A stretch of DNA of 64,000 bases from Halovivax ruber XH-70 (GTDB lineage: Archaea > Halobacteriota > Halobacteria > Halobacteriales > Natrialbaceae): assembly GCF_000328525.1 (NCBI RefSeq), contig NC_019964.1, forward strand, positions 372,001 to 436,000, in the 5' to 3' direction. Shown piece by piece: positions 7,996-16,175 of this stretch; position 1 is the stretch's first letter; each line of letters opens with the position of its first letter. A program made the position numbers and the translations under genes. A model generated the notes under the pieces. The model had not been told where the DNA came from. It searched no databases and worked only from the letters and a program-made list of their open reading frames with translations.

Positions 7996-8823
7996 ATGAC
8001 ACGCATGACGAACGCGAACGACGCCGGGAGTGCGGTGAGTGGGGCCGGATCGAACGGGGGCCGAAACCTTTCCGACGCTGCCATCGTGGCGCGCGTCGAT
8101 GCCGGGACGCTCTCGACGGTGATCGACGCGCTCTCCGCGCTGGTCACCGAGTGTCGCCTCGAATTCGACGACGATGGGCTGTCGGTCATCGCGACCGACC
8201 CGGCCGTCGTCGCCTCGGTCAGCGTGGACCTCGCTGCCGGTGCGTTCGAGACCTACGACGGCGCGAACGGCACGTTCGGCCTCGACGTCGAACGGCTCGG
8301 AACGATCGTCGGACTGGCCGATCGCGACCGGCCGGTGACCCTCGCCGTGGACGCGGGGACGCGTCACCTCCACGTCGGTATCGGCGAGCTTCGATACGAG
8401 ATGGGGTTGCTCGACCCCGAGACGATCCGCTCGCCGCCGGATCCGACGGAACTGCGTTTCGAGTACGGTGGCGGGGCCGTCCTGCCAAGCGCGACCGTCG
8501 ACCGGTTCGTCGGGGCGACCGATCTGGTGGCGAACCACCTCTCGATCGCCCTGGCTGACGAGGCGCTTCGAATCGAGGCCGACGGGGACGTCGACGCCGT
8601 CTCACTGGAATTCGAGGCGACCGACCTCCAGGCGTTCACCCCGGGTGAGGCCCGTTCGCTGTACTCCCTCGAGTACCTCCGCGACATGAGCCGGGCCATC
8701 CCCGGTGACGCGGCCGTCGATCTCAGGATCGGGACGGAGACGCCGATTTCGCTCGGGTTCGAGATCGCCGACGGCGACGGCTCTGTGGAGTACGTACTGT
8801 CCCCGCGAATCGCGCGGGAGTGA
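7996..8823 (+). CDS. PCNA-like DNA sliding clamp, divergent, with N-terminal extension (275 aa)
   Basis: Sliding clamps encircle DNA and tether polymerase, ligase and Fen1. This protein aligns along its length with archaeal PCNA: LSTVIDALSALVTECRLEFD near the start, GLSVIATDPAVVASVSV, LGTIVGLADRDRPVTLAVD, the domain-2 segment DRFVGATDLVANHLSIALAD, SLYSLEYLRDMSRAIP, and a terminal beta strand ending YVLSPRIARE. It differs from typical haloarchaeal PCNA (about 247 aa) by about 25 extra Gly/Ser/Asn-rich residues before the first strand and by many substitutions. It may be the main clamp or a paralogue; the window cannot decide. A second in-frame ATG at 8005 is equally possible as start. Confidence 0.82.
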   Translation: MTRMTNANDAGSAVSGAGSNGGRNLSDAAIVARVDAGTLSTVIDALSALVTECRLEFDDDGLSVIATDPAVVASVSVDLAAGAFETYDGANGTFGLDVERLGTIVGLADRDRPVTLAVDAGTRHLHVGIGELRYEMGLLDPETIRSPPDPTELRFEYGGGAVLPSATVDRFVGATDLVANHLSIALADEALRIEADGDVDAVSLEFEATDLQAFTPGEARSLYSLEYLRDMSRAIPGDAAVDLRIGTETPISLGFEIADGDGSVEYVLSPRIARE

Positions 8824-8847
8824 TCTGTTTCGATTCCGGATTGCCCC

Positions 8848-9258
8848 TCAGCTATTCGACCGAATTCGCGCTGCGAGCGTTTCGGCCTGCTCCCCCTCCA
8901 GCGAGTCGCGCTCGAGCGAGAGGGAGACCCCGTCGTCGCCACTGCGGGGCAGGATGTGGACGTGGGCGTGGTCGATCCTGCCGACGAGCGGGCCGGAGGT
9001 GTGGAATACGCTGAAGCCGTCGGGATCGAGTGCCTGTTCGAGGGCAGCCGAAACGTGTCCGACGGCGTCGAAGACGGCCTGGCGCGTCGGCTCCGAGGCG
9101 ATTGAAATCTCCTCGCAGTGACTCGTCGGGATCACCAGCGTGTGACCGTCGACGGCCGGGTTGGCGTCGAGAAATGCCACGGCGTCGTCGGTTCGATGGA
9201 CTTCGGCGGCGTCGCCTTCCCCGGCGGCGATCTCGCAGAACGGACAGTCGGCTTCCAT
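8848..9258 (-). CDS. HIT-family nucleotide hydrolase/transferase (136 aa)
   Basis: Histidine-triad protein. The signature HAHVHILP near residue 100 supplies the nucleophilic histidine, and the N-terminal CPFCEIAAGE is the usual zinc-site start of Hint-type proteins. GHTLVIPTSHC is the conserved central block. Family members hydrolyse AMP from lysine or other N-P linked substrates. The exact substrate is unknown. The ATG at 9258 gives a standard Hint-length protein. It lies downstream of, and in the same direction as, the HicB-like gene. Confidence 0.9.
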   Translation of the reverse strand: MEADCPFCEIAAGEGDAAEVHRTDDAVAFLDANPAVDGHTLVIPTSHCEEISIASEPTRQAVFDAVGHVSAALEQALDPDGFSVFHTSGPLVGRIDHAHVHILPRSGDDGVSLSLERDSLEGEQAETLAARIRSNS

Positions 9259-9296
9259 GTCAACAGGTTTGGGCGGACTGACAAAACGTTGTGGCC

Positions 9297-9533
9297 TCAG
9301 AGCCAGTCCTCGTCGTCGGCTTCGTCGCCCTCCTCGACGGTTTCGAGCGTCGCCGCGAGATTCCGCAGGGCGTCGAACTTGGTGGGTCCCTGACTGGAGA
9401 TGCCGGTCTCGTCGTCCGCGGCGATCCAGAGACCGTCTTCGACGGTGATCCTGACGGTCGTTACGGCTCCGGACCCATTCGTCGGCTCCTCCTTGGCCTC
9501 CCGTCCGTCGTCGGCTGTCGTGTCGTCGCTCAT
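9297..9533 (-). CDS. HicB-like small protein without HicA partner (78 aa)
   Basis: The segment TVRITVEDGLWIAADDETGI followed by SSQGPTKFDALRNLAATLE is the partial RNase-H fold of HicB antitoxins, in which a short beta sheet precedes a helix. The flanks are low-complexity acidic tails. No HicA toxin gene (a 60-80 aa double-stranded RNA-binding protein) is seen on either side, only HIT and srp54. It is therefore probably a domesticated solo HicB rather than a toxin-antitoxin pair. Confidence 0.65.
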   Translation of the reverse strand: MSDDTTADDGREAKEEPTNGSGAVTTVRITVEDGLWIAADDETGISSQGPTKFDALRNLAATLETVEEGDEADDEDWL

Positions 9534-9686
9534 ACTCGGCGTTCGGCGGGTTCCGTGGAAAGCGTTGCTGGTTCACTCGGAGACTGGTTGCCTGTCCTAG
9601 CTGCTGGCGTGTCCGGTCGCGTCGACGTCGGCTGGCCCAGTCACGGCCGCCGATCGGGCCGACGCGATCGCCCGCGCGAGAAAAGC

Positions 9687-9692
9687 CTTTAA
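9687..9692 (+). promoter_or_regulatory. TATA box of srp54
   Basis: CTTTAA, preceded by an AAAAGC context, lies 26 nt before the srp54 ATG at 9718, consistent with a leaderless transcript. Confidence 0.6.
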
Positions 9693-9717
9693 CGAGCGCG
9701 CCGCGTAGGCTCGGCAA

Positions 9718-11115
9718 ATGGTACTCGACGATCTCGGCAGTTCGCTGCGGGGGACCTTAGACGACCTCCGGGGCAAATCTCGTATCAGCGAGGCCGACGT
9801 CGAGTCGGTCGTCACGGAGATCCAGCGCTCGCTGCTGTCGGCCGACGTCGACGTCTCGCTCGTGATGGAGCTCTCGGAGAACATCGAGACGCGTGCGTTA
9901 GAAGAGGAGCCGCCCGCGGGGACGCCGGCGCGCGACTTCGTCCTGCGCATCGTCTACGAGGAACTCGTCGACCTCATCGGCGAGTCGACGGAGCTCCCGC
10001 TCGAAGATCAGACGATCCTGCTGGCCGGGCTGCAGGGGTCGGGGAAGACGACCTCCGCGGCCAAGATGGCCTGGTGGTTCTCGACGAAGGGGCTCAAACC
10101 GGCGGTCATCCAGACCGACACCTTCCGGCCGGGCGCCTACGATCAGGCCGAGCAGATGACCGAGCGCGCGGAGGTCGACTTCTACGGCGATCCCGACGCG
10201 GAGGATCCCGTCGAGATCGCGCGCACCGGTCTCGAGGAGACGGCCAACGCCGACGTCCACATCGTCGACACCGCCGGTCGGCACGCGTTAGAAGCCGACC
10301 TGATCGACGAAATCGAGGAGATCGAGCGCGTCGTGGATCCGGACACCTCCTTGCTCGTCCTCGACGCGGCGATCGGTCAGGGTGCGAAGGACCAGGCCCG
10401 TGAGTTCCACGACTCCATCGGCATCGACGGTGTCGTCATCACGAAGCTGGACGGGACGGCGAAAGGTGGCGGTGCGCTGGCGGCGGTCGACCAGACCGAC
10501 TCCTCGATCGCCTTCCTCGGGACCGGTGAGGAGGTCGACGACATCGAGCGCTTCGAGCCCGAAGGGTTCATCTCCCGACTACTCGGAATGGGCGATCTGG
10601 CCCAGCTCGCCGAACGCGTCGAGCGTGCGATGGACCAGACGGACATCGAGGAGGACGACTGGGACCCCGAGGAGATGCTGCAGGGCAATTTCACCCTGAA
10701 CGACATGCAGAAGCAACTCGAGGCGATGAACAACATGGGCCCGCTCTCGCAGGTGCTCGACATGATCCCCGGCATGGGTGGCGGCATCAAGGATCAACTG
10801 CCCGACGACGCGATGGACGTCACCGAAGAGCGCATGCACACCTTCCGGGTCGTCATGGACTCGATGACCGACGCCGAGAAGGAGTACCCGCGTGCGATCG
10901 GCGCCAGCCAGATCGAGCGCATCGCCCGTGGCTCCGGCACCAGCGAGGAATCCGTCCGCGAACTCTTAGAGCAGTTCAAGCTGATGGAACGGACCATGAA
11001 GCAGTTCCAGGGGATGGGCTCGGAGAAGGAGATGCAGCGCATGATGCAGCAGATGGGAGGCGGCGGAGGCGGTGGTATGGGCGGGATGGGTGGCGGTGGC
11101 GGCCCGTTCGGATAA
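9718..11115 (+). CDS. srp54: Signal recognition particle protein Srp54 (465 aa)
   Basis: GTPase and signal-peptide-binding subunit of SRP. The N-terminal four-helix N domain (1-90) is followed by the G domain with [13 protein letters not shown] (104-116), VDTAGR (about 183) and [10 protein letters not shown] (from 242), then the M domain with [15 protein letters not shown] and the RNA-binding helix [15 protein letters not shown]. The tail is Met/Gly-rich ([16 protein letters not shown]). It partners 7S RNA, Srp19 and FtsY. The last two RNA/protein partners other than FtsY are not in this window. Confidence 0.97.
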   Translation: MVLDDLGSSLRGTLDDLRGKSRISEADVESVVTEIQRSLLSADVDVSLVMELSENIETRALEEEPPAGTPARDFVLRIVYEELVDLIGESTELPLEDQTILLAGLQGSGKTTSAAKMAWWFSTKGLKPAVIQTDTFRPGAYDQAEQMTERAEVDFYGDPDAEDPVEIARTGLEETANADVHIVDTAGRHALEADLIDEIEEIERVVDPDTSLLVLDAAIGQGAKDQAREFHDSIGIDGVVITKLDGTAKGGGALAAVDQTDSSIAFLGTGEEVDDIERFEPEGFISRLLGMGDLAQLAERVERAMDQTDIEEDDWDPEEMLQGNFTLNDMQKQLEAMNNMGPLSQVLDMIPGMGGGIKDQLPDDAMDVTEERMHTFRVVMDSMTDAEKEYPRAIGASQIERIARGSGTSEESVRELLEQFKLMERTMKQFQGMGSEKEMQRMMQQMGGGGGGGMGGMGGGGGPFG

Positions 11116-11157
11116 TTTGACGGTGTAGCGACCGCTGGCTCGCTCAGTTTTGTGACT

Positions 11158-11259
11158 CCGAACCCGGTGACCCGTGGGATCCGATGACCCTCCGAACCCG
11201 GCGACCCGTGGGATCCGACGGCCTTCCGGACCCGACGACTCTCGGGACCCGACGGGCGC
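11158..11259. repeat. Three tandem copies of a 34-bp unit
   Basis: Units at 11158-11191, 11192-11225 and 11226-11259. The first two are nearly identical (CCGAACCCGGYGACCCGTGG start, then GATCCGAYGRCC), the third more diverged. They follow the srp54 stop by about 40 bp in a 245-bp intergenic space without genes. Confidence 0.85.
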
Positions 11260-11360
11260 ACCGAGCGGTGACTCCACGGGACTGTGACTACGCTCCGCTC
11301 CACTCGTCACCATCCACTCGCCGACCCTCGTTCGGCCGACTGTCGATCGATCGCCGGAGA

Positions 11361-11672
11361 TCACTCCAGCCGTTCGTCGACGGCGTCGAGCACCGCACAC
11401 AGGGTCTCGACTCGCGGCGTCGGCTCGATCCGGTCCCGTTCCGGATCGTACTCGAGGACGTCGGCGTCGGCCAGTTTCGGGACGTCGACGTGTCTGAGTG
11501 CGAGCCTGACCTGTTCGTCGTCGCCGTCACAGTACTCGGTGATCGCCCGCGAGAGGTCGGCCGTCGTCGTCTCTCCCGTGTCGTCCAGGTGTCGGAGCAC
11601 GTGGTGGCGGCGTGGTTCGCCGAGGAGGCGCCAGACTGTGCTTCCGTCCCCGTCGACCACCGTTTCGGGCAT
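11361..11672 (-). CDS. Haloarchaeal winged-helix protein (103 aa)
   Basis: A short winged-helix domain protein: STVWRLLGEPRRHHVLRHLD is the first helix pair, TTTADLSRAITEYC the second, and VRLALRHVDVPKLADADVLE the recognition helix and wing, with LEYDPERDRIEPT as the wing strand. This arrangement matches the very common haloarchaeal family of small putative transcription regulators. Target genes are unknown. It stands alone and converges with srp54. Confidence 0.75.
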   Translation of the reverse strand: MPETVVDGDGSTVWRLLGEPRRHHVLRHLDDTGETTTADLSRAITEYCDGDDEQVRLALRHVDVPKLADADVLEYDPERDRIEPTPRVETLCAVLDAVDERLE

Positions 11673-11740
11673 CAGGATTGGTTACACCACTATCGAATAA
11701 ATAGCCTTCCCGTACGCCTCTACTGTTGAATAGTCAATCG

Positions 11741-12757
11741 TTACGACGTATCGCCCGTCGTCGCTGCTGGCTCGGCGGCGGGAATCCGCTCGACGGACCT
11801 GACGCACAGGTCGTCATCCAGCTCGGCGACGAGTTGCTCCTCGTCGATCTGGAGGCAGATCCGGAACACGGTCGGCGCACGTTCGACGACGTCGACACTG
11901 ACGGTCCGTTCGATCTGTGCGCGCTCCCACGTCAGCTTGCGCAGGGGGACCGGATCGTCGACGCCGTGATCGTAGTAGAACGCGACGACACCCGGGTGTG
12001 TCAAGATCGAAAACCAGAGGACCGACCGTCTGGTGTATCGGCACCGCTCACACTGGAGGATCGCCCAGGCTTCGGTGCGCGAGTCGCAGTTCGAACAGAG
12101 CTCGTCGGTCGGTGTATCCTCGTCACTGATCGGTTCGTTGTCGTCAGCGATCGGTTCGTGGTCCTCACAGACCTCGACGCGTGTCTCGATCTGGCCCGCA
12201 CAGATCGGGCAGATTCCCCGCATCATCGGGATGATCTTCGCGTCGTAGTAGGTGTGGGCCGCATCGACGATCTCCTCCGGCGATCGGCCGGAGAGCCCGC
12301 CGGGAGGAAACTCGTAGTGCATGAACGTTCCCCGCGGAAGGTCACCGCCGACGAGTCCCGCACACGCCGTACACTGGACGGTGATCGTCTCGTCGTCGTA
12401 GCGGAGTTCGACCGGCGCGCCGCAGAAGACACACTCGCTGTCGACCGCTCGTGACGATAGTTCCGGATTCGCCGTGATCGTTCCCGCGATGATCGCTCGG
12501 ACGACTTGCTCACCCGCCAGCCGGAGTTCGTACCCCACATCCGATTTTTTGATGAAGTGGCCGGCGAGCTTGTCGAGGTGGTATCCGAAGTTTCCCCGGT
12601 CGTCGGGGGCGACCGTTCGGCGCAACGCCTCGTAGCGCATCGGTCCGTCGGCTGCCCAGAGCGCGCCCAGAACGTCGAGACGCGTCTCGTGTCCGAGTGT
12701 CGCGAACGCTTCGGACGGGTTGGCGTCCCACGTCGCACCGTCCGCTGTCGGCAACAT
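11741..12757 (-). CDS. ArsR-type winged-helix regulator with zinc-ribbon region (338 aa)
   Basis: Residues about 15-90 form a winged helix: AFATLGHETRLDVLGALWAA, then YEALRRTVAPDDRGNFGYHLDKLAGHFI. The remainder contains four CxxC pairs (CVFC, CTAC, CPIC, CSNC and CERC are all visible) with intervening segments, so probably two zinc-binding modules. A DNA-binding regulator with a metal-stabilised C-terminal domain fits. The ligand is unknown. Related haloarchaeal proteins share this architecture. No operon partner. Confidence 0.8.
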   Translation of the reverse strand: MLPTADGATWDANPSEAFATLGHETRLDVLGALWAADGPMRYEALRRTVAPDDRGNFGYHLDKLAGHFIKKSDVGYELRLAGEQVVRAIIAGTITANPELSSRAVDSECVFCGAPVELRYDDETITVQCTACAGLVGGDLPRGTFMHYEFPPGGLSGRSPEEIVDAAHTYYDAKIIPMMRGICPICAGQIETRVEVCEDHEPIADDNEPISDEDTPTDELCSNCDSRTEAWAILQCERCRYTRRSVLWFSILTHPGVVAFYYDHGVDDPVPLRKLTWERAQIERTVSVDVVERAPTVFRICLQIDEEQLVAELDDDLCVRSVERIPAAEPAATTGDTS

Positions 12758-12931
12758 ATACCGGTACTGTCTGTGTGGACATTTACAAGTTCTGGCAGAT
12801 CGCGCCTGCTTGGGCGTACTGCGCCTGATTCGAACGTACCAGTTCGGGTTAATGCAGTGCTAGCTGTTCGGTAACAGGAAGTAACGATAGATCTGTGCCA
12901 GACGCACGATTCGTTCGCCCGGTGCGGTGTG

Positions 12932-13369
12932 TCAGGACTCGACCGGCTTGCCGTCCTCGGTTGGCGGCGCGACGTGGTCGACGTAGTCTTCGAGCGATGG
13001 TTCGTCGACTGTCACGCGGATGTCTATCTCCCCGAGTTCGTCCGGTTCGCCGACCGCGAAGGTCGCCCGCTCTTCCAACGCCGGCTGCTTTTTGAGCGCA
13101 AACGTGAAGCTGTTACCGTCGCGGTTGGTGAAGAACTCACTTCTGGCGGTATCGAGAATCTCGTGGCGGTGGAGCAGCTCCGAGAGGTGCTCGAGCGAGT
13201 GGGCCCGACCGTAGATCTCGCCGTGGCGCTCCTCGAGGTCGGCTTCCGGCACGATGTTCGCGACCGCATCGCGAACTCGATCCGTCACTTCCGTATCGAA
13301 GACGGGTGCCGTGATCTCGACGTCGACGCGATAGATCGCCTCGCCGGGCTCGCTGGTGTCTTCGCTCAT
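12932..13369 (-). CDS. UPF0201-like RNA-binding-domain protein (145 aa)
   Basis: It resembles the archaeal UPF0201/COG1931 family: a beta strand YRVDVEITAPVFDTEV, then helices VRDAVANIVPEADLEE, a centre around SLEHLSELLHRHEILDTARSEFF, and the strand SFTFALKKQ. The family has an RNA-binding-like ferredoxin fold but no established function. Its ATG overlaps the TGA of the upstream kinase-like gene by 4 bp, the usual pairing of UPF0200 with UPF0201 in archaea. Confidence 0.78.
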   Translation of the reverse strand: MSEDTSEPGEAIYRVDVEITAPVFDTEVTDRVRDAVANIVPEADLEERHGEIYGRAHSLEHLSELLHRHEILDTARSEFFTNRDGNSFTFALKKQPALEERATFAVGEPDELGEIDIRVTVDEPSLEDYVDHVAPPTEDGKPVES

Positions 13370-13932
13370 TGGTCGACCTGTAGATCGGCGTCGGTGGTGA
13401 TGATCTCGCGGACGCGCTCGTGGAACGCCGCCAGCGTGTCCGTGTTTTCGACGACGACGTCGGCGTCGGCCATCGCCTCGCCCATCCCCCAGCCGAGTTC
13501 GCGTTCGTCGCGTTCTTCGAGCGATTCGCCGCCGTCGGCCGCGCCCGCGTCGCGTCCCCTGTCGTCGAGACGCTCTCGGCGGATCTCGGCCGGCGCTTCG
13601 ATACTCACGAGCGTGAAGTCGTCACCGAAGGCGTCCTCGAAGATGTCGACCTCGTCGTCCGAACGGATCCCGTCGACGAGGACCGCGTCGTGGTTCTCGA
13701 GGCGATCCTCGATCATCGGCAGCGACCGCTGGGCGATCGCCGTCGGGCCGTCCTCGTCACGCAGCGCCTGCGCGACCGCCCCGTGATCCGTCGCCGGATC
13801 CAGGCCACGGTCGGCGGTCTCCTGGCGCACCACGTCGCCCATCGTCACGACGGGGATCCCCGCCTCGCGGGCGACAGTCGCCGCCTCTCCCTTGCCGCTG
13901 CCCGGTAACCCGACGGTTCCGATGACGTGCAT
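13366..13932 (-). CDS. UPF0200 family nucleoside-kinase-like protein (188 aa)
   Basis: The P-loop GLPGSGKGEAA at residues 8-18 and the adenylate-kinase/dephospho-CoA-kinase-like layout (VTMGDVVRQETADRG as the NMP-binding segment, VLVDGIRSDDEVDIF as Walker B) identify the UPF0200 (COG0237-like) family. The true substrate is not known. It heads a two-gene operon with the UPF0201-like gene. The ATG at 13932 directly precedes the beta strand MHVIGTVGLPGSGK, so the start is secure. Confidence 0.85.
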   Translation of the reverse strand: MHVIGTVGLPGSGKGEAATVAREAGIPVVTMGDVVRQETADRGLDPATDHGAVAQALRDEDGPTAIAQRSLPMIEDRLENHDAVLVDGIRSDDEVDIFEDAFGDDFTLVSIEAPAEIRRERLDDRGRDAGAADGGESLEERDERELGWGMGEAMADADVVVENTDTLAAFHERVREIITTDADLQVDQ

Positions 13933-14044
13933 TGGCTCTCGATACTGGCGAGACGAGCATAAGGGCTGTGGGTTCGGGTCCAGGCGGTGAGGATCAGGTT
14001 TCAGCCGGGAGATCAGCTTTCGGCTGCGGGAATCTCCGCGGGCG

Positions 14045-14284
14045 CTACATTCGGCTGAGGTGGATCTCGTCGTCTGTGACCGACTCGACGTGGTCCTCGT
14101 CTAATGCGTAGGTTCCCTCGTCGGCGTCACCCCACCCGAGTGTCGCCTTGATCGAGTCCGTCATCCCTGGGTCAGGATCGACGTGAAGTTGGCCGTCTCT
14201 TACCGCTTTGACCATGCCGATCTCGTCGCCGTCGCTGGTTACCACGCGCTTTCCCTCCTCGTCGTCGGTGTAGTGTGCGCACAT
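14045..14284 (-). CDS. PRC-barrel-like small protein (79 aa)
   Basis: A compact acidic protein with a predicted small beta barrel: KRVVTSDGDEIGMVKAVRDG, then QLHVDPDPGMTDSIKATLGW, and a closing DEIHLSRM strand. This is the pattern of haloarchaeal PRC-barrel proteins, small domains found in RNA metabolism and photosynthetic proteins. The ATG at 14284 (MCAHYTDDEEGK) is preferred over a long upstream in-frame extension, which overlaps the next gene region and is Arg/Ser-rich noise. Confidence 0.72.
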   Translation of the reverse strand: MCAHYTDDEEGKRVVTSDGDEIGMVKAVRDGQLHVDPDPGMTDSIKATLGWGDADEGTYALDEDHVESVTDDEIHLSRM

Positions 14285-14435
14285 TGCACCGCAACCGACA
14301 GCCAGGAGACGGGTGAATGTGTCAGGGGCAGGCGCAGGCCGTTTACGTACCATCGCCTGACTCGACCGCCCCGAGCGTCGCCGTTTCCGTCGTCGTCGGA
14401 GTGTCTGGGCCTCGCATACGACTCGCCGCGTGCTC

Positions 14436-15197
14436 TCAGACGTATTCGGCGGGGAGCAGGTCGTCTTTCGGCCGGTCGACGAGCCAGTCGGCGAGCTCGA
14501 CGAGCTGGTCGGTGGCGGCCTCGAAGAGCTGTGCGCCCTTTTCGGCGGAGGCGTCCCGCGGGTCGCCGAAGGACCCGTTCGCCGAGTTCTCGATCGAATC
14601 GTGGAAGACACGTGCGCCGTTGCGCGTGAACGTCTCGCGATCGACGGGAACCATCCCGCCCTCGTAGGCCGCTTCGAGCTCGTCCTCGCGGACGAGGTCC
14701 TCGAGGTAGGCGACCATCGACGTCTCCTTCGGGCCTGCGTGGGGGCCGTTGGTCTCGAAGAGTTCGTCGACGAGTTCCGGGATGGACTCGTCCCACATCC
14801 ACTCGATGGCGTAGGCGGTCCCGTCTTTGTGGAGTCGCTTCGAGACCTCCTGGAGGTGCTGGACGTTGCCGCCGTGGGCGTTGACGTAGATGACGCGGTC
14901 GATTCCGTGGGCAGTCAGGTTCCGCGTGAGACTCTCGACGTAGTCGCGAAAGACCGGCGGTTCGACCCACATCGTCCCGGAGAACTGCCGGTGGTGGTCG
15001 CTCACGCCGACCGTGATGGTCGGCGTACAGAGGTAGCCAGTCCGCTCGGCGGCCTCGCGAGACAGCCCGCGGGCGATCATGTGGTCCGTCCCTTCGGGAA
15101 GGTGCGGACCGTGTTGCTCCGTCGAGCCCAGCGGCACCAGTGCGATCGATTCGTCGTACGCCGCCACCTCGGGCCAGGTGACATCCGGCAGGTGCAT
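14436..15197 (-). CDS. Creatininase-family amidohydrolase (253 aa)
   Basis: It has the creatininase-family metal site: PLGSTEQHGPHLPEGTD near residue 22, VSDHHRQFSGT, and the HGGN motif in YVNAHGGNVQHL. In archaea one family member, ArfB, deformylates a riboflavin/F420 precursor, while others are uncharacterised, so a specific reaction cannot be assigned. I start at the ATG at 15197 (MHLPDVTWPEVAAYD) because family members begin near this sequence. A TATA-like CATAAG around 15276 would initiate transcription between it and the alternative ATG at 15263. Divergent from the tRNA. Confidence 0.8.
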   Translation of the reverse strand: MHLPDVTWPEVAAYDESIALVPLGSTEQHGPHLPEGTDHMIARGLSREAAERTGYLCTPTITVGVSDHHRQFSGTMWVEPPVFRDYVESLTRNLTAHGIDRVIYVNAHGGNVQHLQEVSKRLHKDGTAYAIEWMWDESIPELVDELFETNGPHAGPKETSMVAYLEDLVREDELEAAYEGGMVPVDRETFTRNGARVFHDSIENSANGSFGDPRDASAEKGAQLFEAATDQLVELADWLVDRPKDDLLPAEYV

Positions 15198-15299
15198 GGA
15201 TGACTGCAGGGCCTCGGTCACCAACGGTCTTCCGGCTTCGGCGGGATTGAGGGCCAAATCCATACCGCTTATGCCACCCGCGACGGAACCAGTTTGTAG

Positions 15300-15374
15300 G
15301 GGCATGTAGCTCAGTCCGGATAGAGCGTCGGACTTCTAATCCGACGGTCGTGGGTTCGAATCCCATCATGCCCG
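15300..15374 (+). tRNA. tRNA-Arg, anticodon UCU
   Basis: The cloverleaf can be folded by eye. The acceptor stem is GGGCATG (15300-15306) with CATGCCC (15367-15373) and discriminator G. The D stem is GCTC/GAGC. The anticodon stem is TCGGA/TCCGA with loop CTTCTAA, so the anticodon is TCT at 15335-15337, reading AGA (and AGG). The T arm is around GGGTTCGAATCCC. No intron is needed and CCA is not encoded. Its 3' part is repeated downstream at 15454-15477. Confidence 0.95.
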
Positions 15375-15453
15375 CTAATTCTGTTGCGAGCGACAGCGAG
15401 CAACGAATCGAGGATCGTGTGGGATTCGAATCAGGGAGGAGCTTTGCTCCGAC

Positions 15454-15477
15454 CGTGGTTCGAATCCCATCGTGCCT
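15454..15477 (+). repeat. Partial duplicate of the tRNA-Arg 3' end (putative att site)
   Basis: The sequence CGTGG-TTCGAATCCCATC then GTGCCTG repeats the tRNA T-arm and acceptor 3' strand (15350-15374) with three or four differences. Direct repetition of a tRNA 3' end is what tyrosine-recombinase integration leaves behind. The 80 bp between the copies hold an invertible GGAGC-TTT-GCTCC hairpin and the GCGAGC-rich sequence often seen next to haloarchaeal tRNA genes. Confidence 0.6.
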
Positions 15478-16175
15478 GTGCGAAAACTATTGGTTTAGCG
15501 TTTCTACCTGTAGCTAATAGCCAATCCCTCAGACGACTGAATTCGGTCGATTGCCGATCAAAATCCTTCCCTCTCGATTGGGTGCCCGTTCAACTGCGTA
15601 ACGCGCCCCTTCGCAGTCCCCTGGTTTTTGGTGTTGGATTGTGAGGGACGTGGAGGTGGTCGGCGTGACGTTCTCCGACGCGGAGATTCGACGTCTCCTG
15701 GAGAACGAGTCGATCAATCCTGAGCCGGGAAAGAGTCGCGAATTCCGCTGTTCGGAGTGCCGTGCACGGTGTACCGTCCTCCTCGACGGACACTCTGAGG
15801 CCGGTCATGCGCGCTCGTGTTCCCGTCGACTCGAGCGGACGGGCTCGTATCGAACGTGTCCATCGGCATCCTGTGAAGTTGGGACGCAGCAATGACGAGG
15901 TTCGTTCCGGCTTCGACGCTTTACCATGTCGAGTCACGGACGTCCGTCCCGCACCCTGCAATCACGAACTCGGAGACAGCAGTACACGATTCGCTGGTCG
16001 AATATCGGGGGTGATCCGGGGTGAGCCGTGTCGTAGAGCGAGACTGCCTCCCGGTGTGGGAGTCCGTCTCTGCATCCTGCCCACTGTGTCCAGAGTGTTC
16101 TCGAGAGATCAACCGCGTCCGAGGATATCGCGACTCTGAAAAATCGGTTTAAGCGGGCTCGGCTATTCTGTCGCC
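15478..16175. other. About 700 bp without a convincing gene, after the tRNA scar
   Basis: Only short frames are present. The best is a GTG-initiated 84-codon frame at 15641-15895 (+) with FSDAEIRRLLENE and a Cys cluster CSECRARC, whose second half degenerates into Ser/Arg-rich sequence. I regard this as possible remnant coding DNA, not a secure gene. No transposase or integrase motif was found. Confidence 0.45.
15641..15895 (+). CDS. Doubtful 84-aa ORF with CxxC motif
   Basis: GTG start. The first 45 codons look protein-like: a beta strand VEVVGVTFSDAEIRRLLENE, then SREFRCSECRARCTV, suggestive of a small zinc-binding fold. The rest (HSEAGHARSCSRRLERTG) looks like random high-GC translation. 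It could be the 5' remnant of a decayed accessory gene next to the tRNA att repeat, or chance. Confidence 0.22.
   Translation: MRDVEVVGVTFSDAEIRRLLENESINPEPGKSREFRCSECRARCTVLLDGHSEAGHARSCSRRLERTGSYRTCPSASCEVGTQQ

Noticed and set aside
14239-15369. 376-codon minus-strand frame through the tRNA and creatininase region
   Set aside because: It runs through the tRNA-Arg gene and reads the creatininase gene out of frame.
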